From Ectopseudomonas composti (lineage in GTDB: Bacteria; Pseudomonadota; Gammaproteobacteria; Pseudomonadales; Pseudomonadaceae): a stretch of DNA of 5,194 bases. This document shows, piece by piece, positions 1-5,194 of the stretch (position 1 is the stretch's first letter; every line of letters starts with the position of its first letter). The notes beneath the pieces are model-generated. The model was not told the origin of the DNA and made no database searches. It saw nothing but the letters and a program-made list of their open reading frames with translations. The position numbers and the translations under genes are program-made. Location: contig CAMPIF010000354.1 in assembly GCA_946886245.1 (NCBI GenBank), forward strand, positions 1 to 5,194, in the 5' to 3' direction.

Positions 1-275
1 GAGTGGGGGGCGCGCTCGCCCAGTTCGAGGCGCAGGTCGTGCGAAGGATGCTGGAAAGCCAGTGCATCGAGCGGCACCAGACGCTGCACTTCGCGAAAGA
101 ACAGGCTGAGGATTCGTTCCACGTCCAGGCTGGTCTGCAGTTGCAGACTGAGTTGGTGGCGCAGCTCTATCAGGCCGGCGGGCTTGAGCGGCAGGTTGCG
201 ACTGCCGGTAAAGCCGAGACGCTGCAGCTTGGCGGCGTCGAAATCGATGGTGTTGGACTGGCTGGGGGGAACCAT
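1..275 (-). CDS. Probable diguanylate cyclase (GGDEF protein), N-terminal fragment
   Basis: The first 91 codons of a minus-strand gene run off the left edge of the window. The reading begins MVPPSQSNTIDFDAAKLQRL and continues with a helical stretch around residues 37-68 (ELRHQLSLQLQTSLDVERIL, then SLFFREVQRLVPLDALAF). I recognise this from memory as the N-terminal GAF-like sensor part of a Pseudomonas family whose C-terminal half is a GGDEF domain that makes cyclic di-GMP. That domain lies outside the window, so enzyme activity cannot be confirmed here. The ATG at 273-275 is supported by AGAGG (285-289 on the plus strand) nine bases upstream. The gene has the same orientation as the SDR gene upstream but is separated from it by 241 bases, a hairpin and a candidate RpoN promoter, so it is probably transcribed on its own. 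The 104-codon plus-strand reading frame over it is antisense noise. Confidence 0.7.
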   Translation of the reverse strand, partial: MVPPSQSNTIDFDAAKLQRLGFTGSRNLPLKPAGLIELRHQLSLQLQTSLDVERILSLFFREVQRLVPLDALAFQHPSHDLRLELGERAPH

Positions 276-317
276 GGAGCTGAACCTCTGGCGCGGATGG
301 TGCGACGAGAGGATTAG

Positions 318-333
318 AGCGAATTTCGTGCCA
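318..333 (-). promoter_or_regulatory. Candidate sigma-54 (RpoN) promoter for the cyclase gene
   Basis: On the minus strand the sequence reads TGGCACGAAATTCGCT. The sigma-54 consensus is TGGCACG-N4-TTGCW, and every fixed base matches except one T to C in the -12 element. The invariant GG and GC are exactly ten bases apart. With GC at -13/-12, transcription would start near 307, giving a leader of about 32 bases before the ATG at 275 with the AGAGG ribosome site inside it. The match and placement are seen directly; function is inferred. A poorer sigma-70 reading of the same stretch (TTGAAC, 19 bases, TCTAAT) also exists. Confidence 0.55.
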
Positions 334-397
334 GGTGGTTCAAGTTGGCTTAAAGTCTTGTGAAGTCAGTCACTTAGGTGTTTCTAAAAGCGCTGAT

Positions 398-413
398 CGG
401 CAAGCGGTTGCCG
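398..413. promoter_or_regulatory. Short dyad, possible activator site upstream of the RpoN promoter
   Basis: CGGCAA-GCGG-TTGCCG is a perfect 6-base inverted repeat around a 4-base centre. It lies roughly 91 to 106 bases upstream of the predicted sigma-54 start point, a usual distance for an enhancer-binding-protein site. Between it and the promoter, on the minus strand, GATCAGCGCTTTT loosely resembles an IHF site with about three mismatches. Short dyads are common in GC-rich DNA, so this is only a suggestion. Confidence 0.25.
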
Positions 414-480
414 GTTGGCTGACGGTGATGCTGGCAATGTGCTGCCGCTTGGCAAGATGGGTGGCGGATATTTGTCGGCG

Positions 481-507
481 ATGGCCCGCCGGCTTGCAGC
501 GGGCCAT
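481..507 (-). terminator. GC-rich hairpin after the SDR gene, possible terminator
   Basis: ATGGCCCGC (481-489) and GCGGGCCAT (499-507) are a perfect 9-base inverted repeat with a 9-base loop. It begins nine bases past the SDR stop codon, where a terminator is expected at the end of the mtaD-ubiG-mupP-SDR unit. There is no run of T on either side on either strand, so a classical intrinsic terminator is not shown. It may instead stop 3' exonucleases or work weakly. Confidence 0.45.
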
Positions 508-516
508 GGCGTGTAA

Positions 517-1257
517 TCACTGGGCGTCGAACGCCTGGCCGTTGACGCCCTTGCTGTCCGGGCCCATCAGGTACAGATAAAGCGGCATGATCTCTTCCGG
601 CAGTGGGCGGGTCGCCGGGTTTTCCCCAGGATAGGCCTGGGCGCGCATGGCGGTACGGGTCGCCCCCGGATTGATGCTGTTGGCGCGCACGTTGGCGATG
701 CCGTCCAGCTCGTCAGCCATGACCTGCATCAGGCCCTCGGTGGCGAATTTCGATACCGCGTAGGCGCCCCAGTAGGCGCGGCCCTTGCGGCCGACGCTGC
801 TGGAGGTGAAGGCGACGGAGGCGTCCTGCGACAGTTTGAGCAGCGGCAGCAGGGTGTTGCTGAGCATGAACATGGCGTTGACGTTGACGTGCATCACGCG
901 CATGAAGTTGTCGCCGGACAGTTGTTCCAGCGGCGTGCGCGGGCCGAGGATCGAGGCATTGTGCAGCAGGCCATCGAGGCGGCCGAACGCGTTCTCGATC
1001 ATCACCGACAGTTCGTCGTACTGGTGCGGCAGGGCGGTTTCCAGGTTGAAGGGGATCACCACCGGCTGCGGGTGACCGGCCGCCTCGATTTCGTCATAAA
1101 CCTGGCTCAGGTTGGCTTCGGTCTTGCCCAGCAGCAGCACGGTGGCGCCGTGGGCGGCGAAGCTCTTGGCGGCGGCCGCGCCGATACCGCGACCGGCACC
1201 GGTGATCAGGATGACGCGATCCTTGAGCAGGTCTGGGCGGGCGGTGTAGTCGAACAT
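517..1257 (-). CDS. YciK-type short-chain dehydrogenase/reductase
   Basis: A complete 246-residue protein of the classical SDR family, a cytosolic NAD(P)-dependent oxidoreductase with a Rossmann fold. Visible motifs are the cofactor-binding TGAGRGIG at residues 19-26, HNAS at 99-102 (the NNAG equivalent), Asn125, the catalytic serine in SSS at 152-154 and YAVSK at 166-170, followed by NPGATRT from 196. The full Asn-Ser-Tyr-Lys set is present, so the enzyme should be active. Overall it reads like the YciK subfamily, whose substrate is not established to my knowledge. No signal peptide or membrane segment is seen. The ATG at 1255-1257 has GAAGGA (1265-1270 on the plus strand) seven bases upstream. 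It follows mupP on the same strand after 80 bases that are mostly filled by a paired REP element, and is probably the last gene of the operon. Confidence 0.9.
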   Translation of the reverse strand: MFDYTARPDLLKDRVILITGAGRGIGAAAAKSFAAHGATVLLLGKTEANLSQVYDEIEAAGHPQPVVIPFNLETALPHQYDELSVMIENAFGRLDGLLHNASILGPRTPLEQLSGDNFMRVMHVNVNAMFMLSNTLLPLLKLSQDASVAFTSSSVGRKGRAYWGAYAVSKFATEGLMQVMADELDGIANVRANSINPGATRTAMRAQAYPGENPATRPLPEEIMPLYLYLMGPDSKGVNGQAFDAQ

Positions 1258-1279
1258 GTGAGGATCCTTCGAAGAACTG

Positions 1280-1333
1280 GTAGGGCGGGTGCAACCCGCC
1301 AGAGTGGAGAGTGGCGGGTTTCACCCGCCCTGT
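1280..1333. repeat. REPIN-like paired palindrome between mupP and the SDR gene
   Basis: Two hairpins lie in inverted orientation. The left one is GTAG, then GGCGGGT (1284-1290), loop GCA, ACCCGCC (1294-1300). After a 12-base spacer comes GGCGGGT (1313-1319), loop TTC, ACCCGCC (1323-1329), then CTGT. The two halves are reverse complements over 18 bases (1283-1300 and 1313-1330) with one mismatch, so each half can fold alone or the whole can fold as one long stem. A GTAG head followed by a palindrome is the known signature of REP sequences mobilised by RAYT (TnpA-REP) transposases, and an inverted REP pair is called a REPIN. The right end has drifted: CTGT instead of CTAC. It starts 4 bases after the mupP stop codon and ends 9 bases before the SDR ribosome site, so it would be transcribed within the operon mRNA. 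Confidence 0.8.
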
Positions 1334-1337
1334 GCGA

Positions 1338-2009
1338 TCAGCAACTGCACAGGGCGCGATCGAGCACCGCACGCAGTTCCTGGGGGTGATCCACGACCAC
1401 GTCGGCGCCCCAGTTGCGTGGGTTGTCCTCGGGGTGGATATAGCCGTAGGTCACTGCGGCCGTGCGGCAGCCGGCGGCGCGGCCGGATTCGATATCCCGT
1501 GCGTCGTCGCCGATGAACAGCACTTCCTCGGGTTTGACGCCCATCTGCTGGCAGGCGAGCAGCAGCATGTCCGGCGCCGGCTTGCTTTGCTCGACGTGGT
1601 CAGGGCAGACCAGCACGGCCGAACGCTCGGCCAGATTCAGACCTTGCATGATCGGCTCGGCGTAACGCACCGGTTTGTTGGTGGCGACGCCCCACAGCAG
1701 GCGCGCCTGTTCGATATCGTCGAGCAGGGCTTCGATGCCCTCGAACGGGCGGGTGAGGACTGCGCAGTGTTGCTGGTAGCGTTCCAGGAACTCCAGGCGC
1801 AGGGCTTCGAAGGCGGCCGAATCCGGATCTTCATCGAAAGCGCAGGCGACCATGGCGCGTGCGCCGCCGGAGACCTGGTCGCGTATGGCCTTGTCGGCCA
1901 GTGGTGGCAGACCGCGAGCGGCGCGCATGGCCTGGGTGATGGCGATGAAGTCCGGCGCCGAGTCGAGCAGGGTGCCGTCCATGTCGAAAAGAACTGCTTT
2001 CAAACGCAT
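1338..2009 (-). CDS. mupP: N-acetylmuramic acid 6-phosphate phosphatase, HAD family
   Basis: A complete 223-residue HAD-superfamily hydrolase. Motif I is DMDGT (Asp9 nucleophile, Asp11 acid/base), motif II is the Thr in ATN (Thr110), motif III is Lys143 in SKPAPD and motif IV is GDDARD (167-172). A helical cap occupies roughly residues 16-85, as in phosphoglycolate-phosphatase-like enzymes, and orthologues were long labelled Gph. In Pseudomonas the gene in this position, directly after ubiG, is MupP. It removes phosphate from MurNAc-6-phosphate so that AmgK and MurU can return muramic acid to UDP-MurNAc, bypassing de novo synthesis; that assignment rests on family knowledge and gene order. 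The ATG at 2007-2009 is 5 bases after the ubiG stop, and its ribosome site AAGGAG (2018-2023) directly abuts the ubiG TAG, which suggests coupled translation. The sequence ends in an unusual CSC. A 2-phosphoglycolate phosphatase role is the main alternative. Confidence 0.88.
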   Translation of the reverse strand: MRLKAVLFDMDGTLLDSAPDFIAITQAMRAARGLPPLADKAIRDQVSGGARAMVACAFDEDPDSAAFEALRLEFLERYQQHCAVLTRPFEGIEALLDDIEQARLLWGVATNKPVRYAEPIMQGLNLAERSAVLVCPDHVEQSKPAPDMLLLACQQMGVKPEEVLFIGDDARDIESGRAAGCRTAAVTYGYIHPEDNPRNWGADVVVDHPQELRAVLDRALCSC

Positions 2010-2014
2010 GCGGC

Positions 2015-2713
2015 CTACTCCTTGCGCAGCGTCTGGATCATGTAGTTGACGTCGACGTCTGCTCCCAGCTTGTAGTGCTTGGTCAGAGGGTTGTAGGTCA
2101 GGCCGATGATGTCCTTGACCTCCAGCCCGGCTGCGCGGCTCCAGGCGCCCAGTTCGGAGGGGCGGATGAACTTCTTGAAATCGTGAGTGCCACGCGGCAG
2201 CAGGCGCAGGATGTACTCGGCGCCGATCACGGCGAACAGGTATGCCTTGGGGTTGCGGTTGATGGTCGAGAAGAACACCTGGCCGCCGGGCTTGACCAGC
2301 CTGTAGCAGGCACGGATGACCGACGAGGGATCGGGCACGTGCTCGAGCATTTCCAGGCAGGTGACGACGTCGAACTGGCCCGGCATCTCCTCGGCCAGCG
2401 CTTCGGCGGTGATCTGCCGGTAGTCGACTTCGACGCCGGACTCCAGCTGGTGCAGCTGGGCGACCGACAGCGGCGCTTCGCCCATGTCGATACCCATCAC
2501 CGTGGCGCCGCGCTGGGCCATGGCCTCACTGAGGATGCCACCACCACAACCGACGTCCAGTACCCGCTTGCCAGCCAGGCCGACGCGTTCGTCGATCCAG
2601 TTGACTCGCAGCGGGTTGATGTCGTGCAGGGGTTTGAACTCGCTCTCGCGGTCCCACCAGCGGTGTGCCAGGGCCTCGAATTTGGCGATTTCGGCGCGGT
2701 CGACGTTGCTCAT
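2015..2713 (-). CDS. ubiG: Ubiquinone biosynthesis O-methyltransferase UbiG
   Basis: A complete 232-residue class I SAM-dependent methyltransferase that performs both O-methylations of ubiquinone synthesis (the polyprenyl catechol and the later demethylubiquinol step). The SAM-binding motif VLDVGCGGG is at residues 51-59, Asp76 in GIDMG follows in motif II, and [16 protein letters not shown] is at 114-129. The N-terminal block [10 protein letters not shown] and PLHDINPLR are hallmarks of UbiG. The hydrophobic, basic stretch at about 158-181 ([15 protein letters not shown] onward) corresponds to the membrane-contact region reported for E. coli UbiG. An ATG two codons upstream (2717-2719) is in frame, but AGAG (2720-2723 on the plus strand) touches it directly and lies six bases before the ATG at 2711-2713. 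The latter also gives the usual MSNVD start and length. It is tightly coupled to mupP downstream; 171 bases with a REPIN-like element separate it from mtaD. Confidence 0.95.
   Translation of the reverse strand: MSNVDRAEIAKFEALAHRWWDRESEFKPLHDINPLRVNWIDERVGLAGKRVLDVGCGGGILSEAMAQRGATVMGIDMGEAPLSVAQLHQLESGVEVDYRQITAEALAEEMPGQFDVVTCLEMLEHVPDPSSVIRACYRLVKPGGQVFFSTINRNPKAYLFAVIGAEYILRLLPRGTHDFKKFIRPSELGAWSRAAGLEVKDIIGLTYNPLTKHYKLGADVDVNYMIQTLRKE
2018..2023 (-). promoter_or_regulatory. mupP ribosome binding site joined to the ubiG stop
   Basis: The last ubiG codons and stop read AAG GAG TAG on the minus strand. AAGGAG is a near-perfect Shine-Dalgarno sequence eight bases before the mupP ATG. Ribosomes ending ubiG translation would sit on the mupP initiation site, which points to translational coupling of the two genes. 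Confidence 0.75.
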
Positions 2714-2719
2714 AAGCAT

Positions 2720-2723
2720 CTCT
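2720..2723 (-). promoter_or_regulatory. ubiG ribosome binding site that decides the start
   Basis: On the minus strand AGAG is followed by ATGCTT and then the ATG at 2711-2713, a workable six-base spacing. The earlier in-frame ATG at 2717-2719 has no spacing from it at all and no other purine-rich site, so the 232-residue start is preferred over the 234-residue one. Confidence 0.6.
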
Positions 2724-2832
2724 ATTCAAAGCATGGAAAGCGTATCGCCGCTATGTTGCCAGTTTAAGAACGGGCGTGGGGCGGCGCGGGTTCGTTCAAT
2801 GTATGTCAGTTTGTCGCAGTCGTTTCGTCAGC

Positions 2833-2888
2833 GTAGCCCGGATGCAATCCGGGGCGGCTGTATTCTTCCCGGATTTCATCCGGGCTAC
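2833..2888. repeat. REPIN-like paired palindrome between mtaD and ubiG, overlapping the mtaD stop
   Basis: The left half is GTAG, CCCGGAT (2837-2843), loop GCA, ATCCGGG (2847-2853). A 14-base spacer follows, then CCCGGAT (2868-2874), loop TTC, ATCCGGG (2878-2884) and CTAC. The two 21-base halves are reverse complements with a single mismatch in the loop. Both ends carry the GTAG tetranucleotide pointing inwards, the hallmark of REP sequences acted on by RAYT transposases. No RAYT gene lies in the window, so the element is non-autonomous here. Its right-hand CTAC contains the TAG stop codon of mtaD when read on the minus strand, and the whole structure would form in the mtaD-ubiG transcript, where it could protect upstream mRNA or weaken read-through into ubiG. 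Confidence 0.85.
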
Positions 2889-4204
2889 CTTTTGGCAATC
2901 CTGGCTCCCCATTCCCTGGCCTTGGCGATCAGCGCGCTTTCGTCCATGCGGGTCAGGCGGCCGTCGTCCAGCAACTGCTTGCCGCCAACCCACAGATGCT
3001 TCACGCAGTCGCGGCCGCTGGCATAGATGAGTTGCGATACCGGGTCGTAGATCGGTTGCTGGGCCAGGCCGGAAAGGTCGAAGGCGACCACGTCGGCGAG
3101 CTTGCCCGGTTCCAGCGAGCCGGTCTGTGTTTCCAGTCCCAGTGCGCGGGCGCCATTGAGGGTAGCCATGCGCAAGGCACTGTGAGCGTTCAGGGCAGTG
3201 GCGGAGCCGGCGACGGCCTTGGCCAGCAGCGCGGCGGTACGGGTTTCGCCGAGCAGGTCGAGGTCGTTGTTGCTGGCGGCGCCATCGGTACCGATGGCGA
3301 CGTTGACGCCAGCCTGCCACAGGCGCTCGACCGGGCAGAAGCCGCTGGCCAGTTTGAGGTTGGATTCAGGGCAATGCACGATGCTGCAGTTGTGCTCCAC
3401 CAGCAGCGCCAGGTCCTCGTCATCGATCTGCGTCATGTGCACCGCCTGGAAGCGCGGGCCGAGCAGGCCGAGACGAGCCAGGCGCGCCAGTGGGCGTTCA
3501 CCGTGCTTGCTGACGGCTTCGGCCACTTCCTGCGCGGTTTCGTGCACATGCATATGAATGCCGGCATCCAGCTCGTCAGCCAGCACGCGAATCTGCTCGA
3601 GCTTGTCGTCGCTGACGGTGTAAGGCGCGTGGGGCCCGAACGCGATGCGGATGCGCGGGTGCTGCTTGAGGTCATCGAACAGCTGCAGGCCCGTACGCAG
3701 TGCTTCGGCCGCGTTGAGTGCGCCGGGTACCGGGAAGTCCAGCACGGGAACGGTGATCTGTGCGCGCACGCCGGCGTCGTGTACGCATTCGGCGGCGGTC
3801 TGCGGGTAGAAGTACATGTCGGAGAAGCAGCTGATGCCGCCCTTGATCTGTTCGGCGATGGCCAGATCGGTGCCGTCGCGGACGAAATCCTCGTCGACCC
3901 ACTTACCTTCGGCGGGCCAGATATGCTCGTGCAGCCAGGTCATCAGGGGCAGGTCGTCGGCGATGCCGCGCAGCAGCGTCATCGCCGCGTGGCCGTGGGC
4001 GTTGATCAGCCCGGGGGCGAGCAGGCATTGCGGCAGCTCTCGCACCTCCGTTGCCGGGTGGCGCAGGGCTTCGCTGCGCGGTGCGATCAGCGCGATGCGC
4101 CCGTCGCGGATGCCCAGGCCATGGTCGCGTAGCACCACCCCGGCCGGCTCAACGGGCACCAGCCAGGAGGGCAGGAGCAGGAGGTCGAGAGGGGCTTCGG
4201 GCAT
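2885..4204 (-). CDS. mtaD: 5-methylthioadenosine deaminase (MTA/SAH deaminase family)
   Basis: A complete 439-residue amidohydrolase of the TRZ/ATZ group. Metal and catalytic residues are all visible: NAHGH (His70, His72), HMHVHE with metal His219 and proton-shuttle Glu222, His256 in VHMT, HCPESN at 277-282 and metal Asp307 in GTDGAASNN. In Pseudomonas this gene product deaminates 5'-methylthioadenosine to 5'-methylthioinosine, which a separate phosphorylase splits to hypoxanthine and methylthioribose-1-phosphate; family members may also act on S-adenosylhomocysteine or adenosine. The frame stays open upstream to 4363, but no other ATG falls between 4363 and 4204, the extension is low-complexity relative to the family and covers the mtnA promoter, and the family start is the [12 protein letters not shown] block. 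The ATG at 4202-4204 has only a weak GACGGA ribosome site. The C-terminus ends RIAKR with the TAG stop lying inside a REP palindrome. It is divergent from mtnA, the enzyme two steps later. Confidence 0.92.
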   Translation of the reverse strand: MPEAPLDLLLLPSWLVPVEPAGVVLRDHGLGIRDGRIALIAPRSEALRHPATEVRELPQCLLAPGLINAHGHAAMTLLRGIADDLPLMTWLHEHIWPAEGKWVDEDFVRDGTDLAIAEQIKGGISCFSDMYFYPQTAAECVHDAGVRAQITVPVLDFPVPGALNAAEALRTGLQLFDDLKQHPRIRIAFGPHAPYTVSDDKLEQIRVLADELDAGIHMHVHETAQEVAEAVSKHGERPLARLARLGLLGPRFQAVHMTQIDDEDLALLVEHNCSIVHCPESNLKLASGFCPVERLWQAGVNVAIGTDGAASNNDLDLLGETRTAALLAKAVAGSATALNAHSALRMATLNGARALGLETQTGSLEPGKLADVVAFDLSGLAQQPIYDPVSQLIYASGRDCVKHLWVGGKQLLDDGRLTRMDESALIAKAREWGARIAKR

Positions 4205-4281
4205 GGGGGATTGTCCGTCTGGCTTGATCGATGCAAGGAAGGTCGCCAGTGTATAGATGAACGCCCCTGGCTTGAAGTCGT

Positions 4282-4311
4282 GAGGCCGTGCCGGATTGTT
4301 CGGCTGGCCTC
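4282..4311. promoter_or_regulatory. Interrupted dyad in the mtaD/mtnA divergent region, candidate operator
   Basis: GAGGCC (4282-4287) and CCG (4291-4293) are mirrored by CGG (4301-4303) and GGCCTC (4306-4311), giving nine paired bases in two blocks around the 7-base centre GATTGTT. The dyad covers the place where the mtnA -35 box should be and lies just upstream of the mtaD leader, so a bound regulator could affect both genes. No regulator is recognised; GC-rich chance pairing is possible. Confidence 0.3.
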
Positions 4312-4323
4312 GGTCGGTCTGCG

Positions 4324-4329
4324 TATAAT
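4324..4329 (+). promoter_or_regulatory. Candidate mtnA promoter, -10 box
   Basis: TATAAT, a perfect -10 hexamer, stands 35 bases before the mtnA ATG and predicts a start near 4336 with a leader of about 29 bases. No acceptable -35 box is found at 16-18 bases upstream (the sequence there is CGGCTG or neighbours), TTGTTC is 22 bases away, and the upstream TG is one base off the extended -10 position. The promoter may be weak or activator-dependent. Confidence 0.5.
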
Positions 4330-4354
4330 CCGCGACTTTTTGGCGGTGACAGAT

Positions 4355-4358
4355 GGAG
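4355..4358 (+). promoter_or_regulatory. mtnA ribosome binding site that decides the start
   Basis: GGAG is six bases before the ATG at 4365. An earlier in-frame ATG at 4353 would overlap this site and has only weak purines (GGCGGTGACAG) before it. The later start, giving [16 protein letters not shown], is therefore preferred; the alternative adds only four residues (MECT). Confidence 0.6.
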
Positions 4359-4364
4359 TGCACG

Positions 4365-5194
4365 ATGCGCGAGCAATTGCTGGCGGTGGAGAAGGTTCAG
4401 GCAATCGAGTGGCGCGATGGTGCGTTGTACCTGCTCGATCAGCGCCTGCTGCCGCATCGGCAGACCTGGTTGCGCTTCGATTCTGCAGCCGAGGTGGCAG
4501 ACGCGATTCGCGACATGGTGGTGCGTGGCGCGCCGGCTATCGGCATTGCTGCTGCCTATGGCCTGGTGCTGGGTGCCCGCGCTCGGCTGCAGGCGGGTGG
4601 TGACTGGCGTGAGGCGCTGGAGGCGGATTTTGCCTGTCTCGAGCGCTCGCGCCCCACTGCGGTAAACCTGTCCTGGGCCCTGCAGCGTATGCGTGAGCGC
4701 CTGGCGCGACTCAAGGATGGCGACGCCATCCTGGCGCTGCTGGAGGCCGAGGCGGTGGGCATTCATCTCAGCGACCGTGAGGCCAACCTGACCATGGCGC
4801 AGTTGGGCATGGAGCTGATTCGCAAGCATCAGGGCAATCCGCAGGTGCTGCTGACGCACTGCAATGCCGGTGCGCTGGCGACCGGCGGCTTTGGTACGGC
4901 GCTCGGGGTGATCCGCGCGGCGTATCTGGAGGGTTTGGTCGAGCAGGTTTATGTCGATGAAACCCGCCCCTGGCTGCAGGGTGCGCGATTGACTGCCTGG
5001 GAATTGGCTGGCGACGGCGTGCCGGTCTGCCTCAATGCCGATGCCGCTGCCGCTCACCTGATGAAAACCAAGGGCATTACCTGGGTCATCGTCGGGGCCG
5101 ATCGCATCACCGCCAATGGGGATGTGGCCAACAAGATCGGCACCTATCAGCTGGCGGTCAACGCCATGCACCACGGCGTGCGCCTGATGGTGGT
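4365..5194 (+). CDS. mtnA: Methylthioribose-1-phosphate isomerase, 5' part
   Basis: The first 276 codons of mtnA; the gene continues past the right edge (family length is about 350-360 residues). MtnA converts 5-methylthioribose-1-phosphate to 5-methylthioribulose-1-phosphate in methionine salvage, in the cytosol. It belongs to the eIF2B-alpha/beta/delta-like fold. Diagnostic blocks are RGAPAIG (54-60), SRPTAVNL (95-102), THCNAG with the catalytic cysteine Cys166, DETRPWLQG from Asp198, and [11 protein letters not shown] with catalytic Asp246, followed by NKIGTYQLA. All key residues present in the visible part are intact. The gene is divergent from mtaD with 160 bases between the start codons, and the two enzymes act on the same salvage route separated by one phosphorylase step. 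The long minus-strand open frame across it (4149-5174) is an antisense shadow with no family likeness. Confidence 0.95.
   Translation, partial: MREQLLAVEKVQAIEWRDGALYLLDQRLLPHRQTWLRFDSAAEVADAIRDMVVRGAPAIGIAAAYGLVLGARARLQAGGDWREALEADFACLERSRPTAVNLSWALQRMRERLARLKDGDAILALLEAEAVGIHLSDREANLTMAQLGMELIRKHQGNPQVLLTHCNAGALATGGFGTALGVIRAAYLEGLVEQVYVDETRPWLQGARLTAWELAGDGVPVCLNADAAAAHLMKTKGITWVIVGADRITANGDVANKIGTYQLAVNAMHHGVRLMV

Noticed and set aside
335..580. 81-codon plus-strand open frame in the spacer left of the SDR gene
   Set aside because: No convincing ribosome site, runs into the antisense of the SDR gene and crosses the terminator-like hairpin; no recognised similarity.
1311..2045. 244-codon plus-strand open frame opposite mupP
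   Set aside because: Antisense shadow of a clear HAD phosphatase; it starts inside a REP palindrome with no ribosome site of note.
2075..2767. 230-codon plus-strand open frame opposite ubiG
   Set aside because: Antisense shadow of ubiG; no recognisable domain.
2739..2767. Possible sigma-70 promoter for ubiG (TTAAAC, 17 bases, TACGCT on the minus strand)
   Set aside because: Only three of six bases match in each box; the spacing alone is not enough support.
2996..4132. 378-codon plus-strand open frame opposite mtaD
   Set aside because: It is antisense to a gene with a complete set of catalytic motifs; composition is that of a GC-rich complementary frame and no domain is recognisable.
4250..4255. 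Possible mtaD -10 box TATACA on the minus strand
   Set aside because: Four of six match, but the -35 position (CTTCAA at 16 bases) matches only two of six, so it is left uncalled.
4205..4363. N-terminal extension of mtaD by 53 codons
   Set aside because: It would start within the mtnA leader and cover the divergent promoter region; the family begins at the [12 protein letters not shown] block.
4149..5174. 341-codon minus-strand open frame opposite mtnA
   Set aside because: mtnA on the plus strand carries all diagnostic motifs; the antisense frame would also overlap the mtaD start and its spacer, and shows no known family.

Overview
The window looks like chromosomal core sequence from a Pseudomonas-type gammaproteobacterium. 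It has high GC content, strong GC bias at third codon positions, and the gene block mtnA / mtaD / ubiG / mupP / yciK-type SDR, an order I know from Pseudomonas genomes. The proteins read like Pseudomonas orthologues. The species is not determined; GTAG-headed REP palindromes of this kind are also common in the genus.

Layout, left to right. Positions 1-275 (minus) carry the N-terminal 91 codons of a probable diguanylate cyclase, cut by the window edge. Positions 276-516 are non-coding and hold a good match to a sigma-54 (RpoN) promoter facing the cyclase gene, a small dyad upstream of it, and a GC-rich hairpin just after the next gene. From 4204 down to 517 four genes run on the minus strand in the order mtaD, ubiG, mupP, yciK-like SDR. 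ubiG and mupP are 5 bases apart with the mupP Shine-Dalgarno sequence running into the ubiG stop codon. Each of the other two junctions (mtaD/ubiG and mupP/SDR) holds one paired REP palindrome (REPIN-like). Positions 4205-4364 form a divergent control region, and mtnA runs rightwards from 4365 out of the window.

How the genes work together. MtaD deaminates 5'-methylthioadenosine (MTA) to methylthioinosine. After a phosphorolysis step encoded elsewhere, MtnA isomerises methylthioribose-1-phosphate, so the divergent pair belongs to one methionine-salvage route. UbiG performs the two SAM-dependent O-methylations of ubiquinone synthesis. MupP dephosphorylates MurNAc-6-phosphate in peptidoglycan recycling. 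The SDR is an oxidoreductase of unknown substrate. Apart from SAM by-product metabolism linking MtaD and UbiG, no common pathway joins the operon members.

I found no mobile-element gene, phage gene, CRISPR array, tRNA or rRNA, and no undescribed multi-gene system. The most notable non-coding signals are the two REPIN-like elements, which have the same architecture and loops but different stems, one of which supplies the mtaD stop codon, and the RpoN-like promoter in front of the cyclase.
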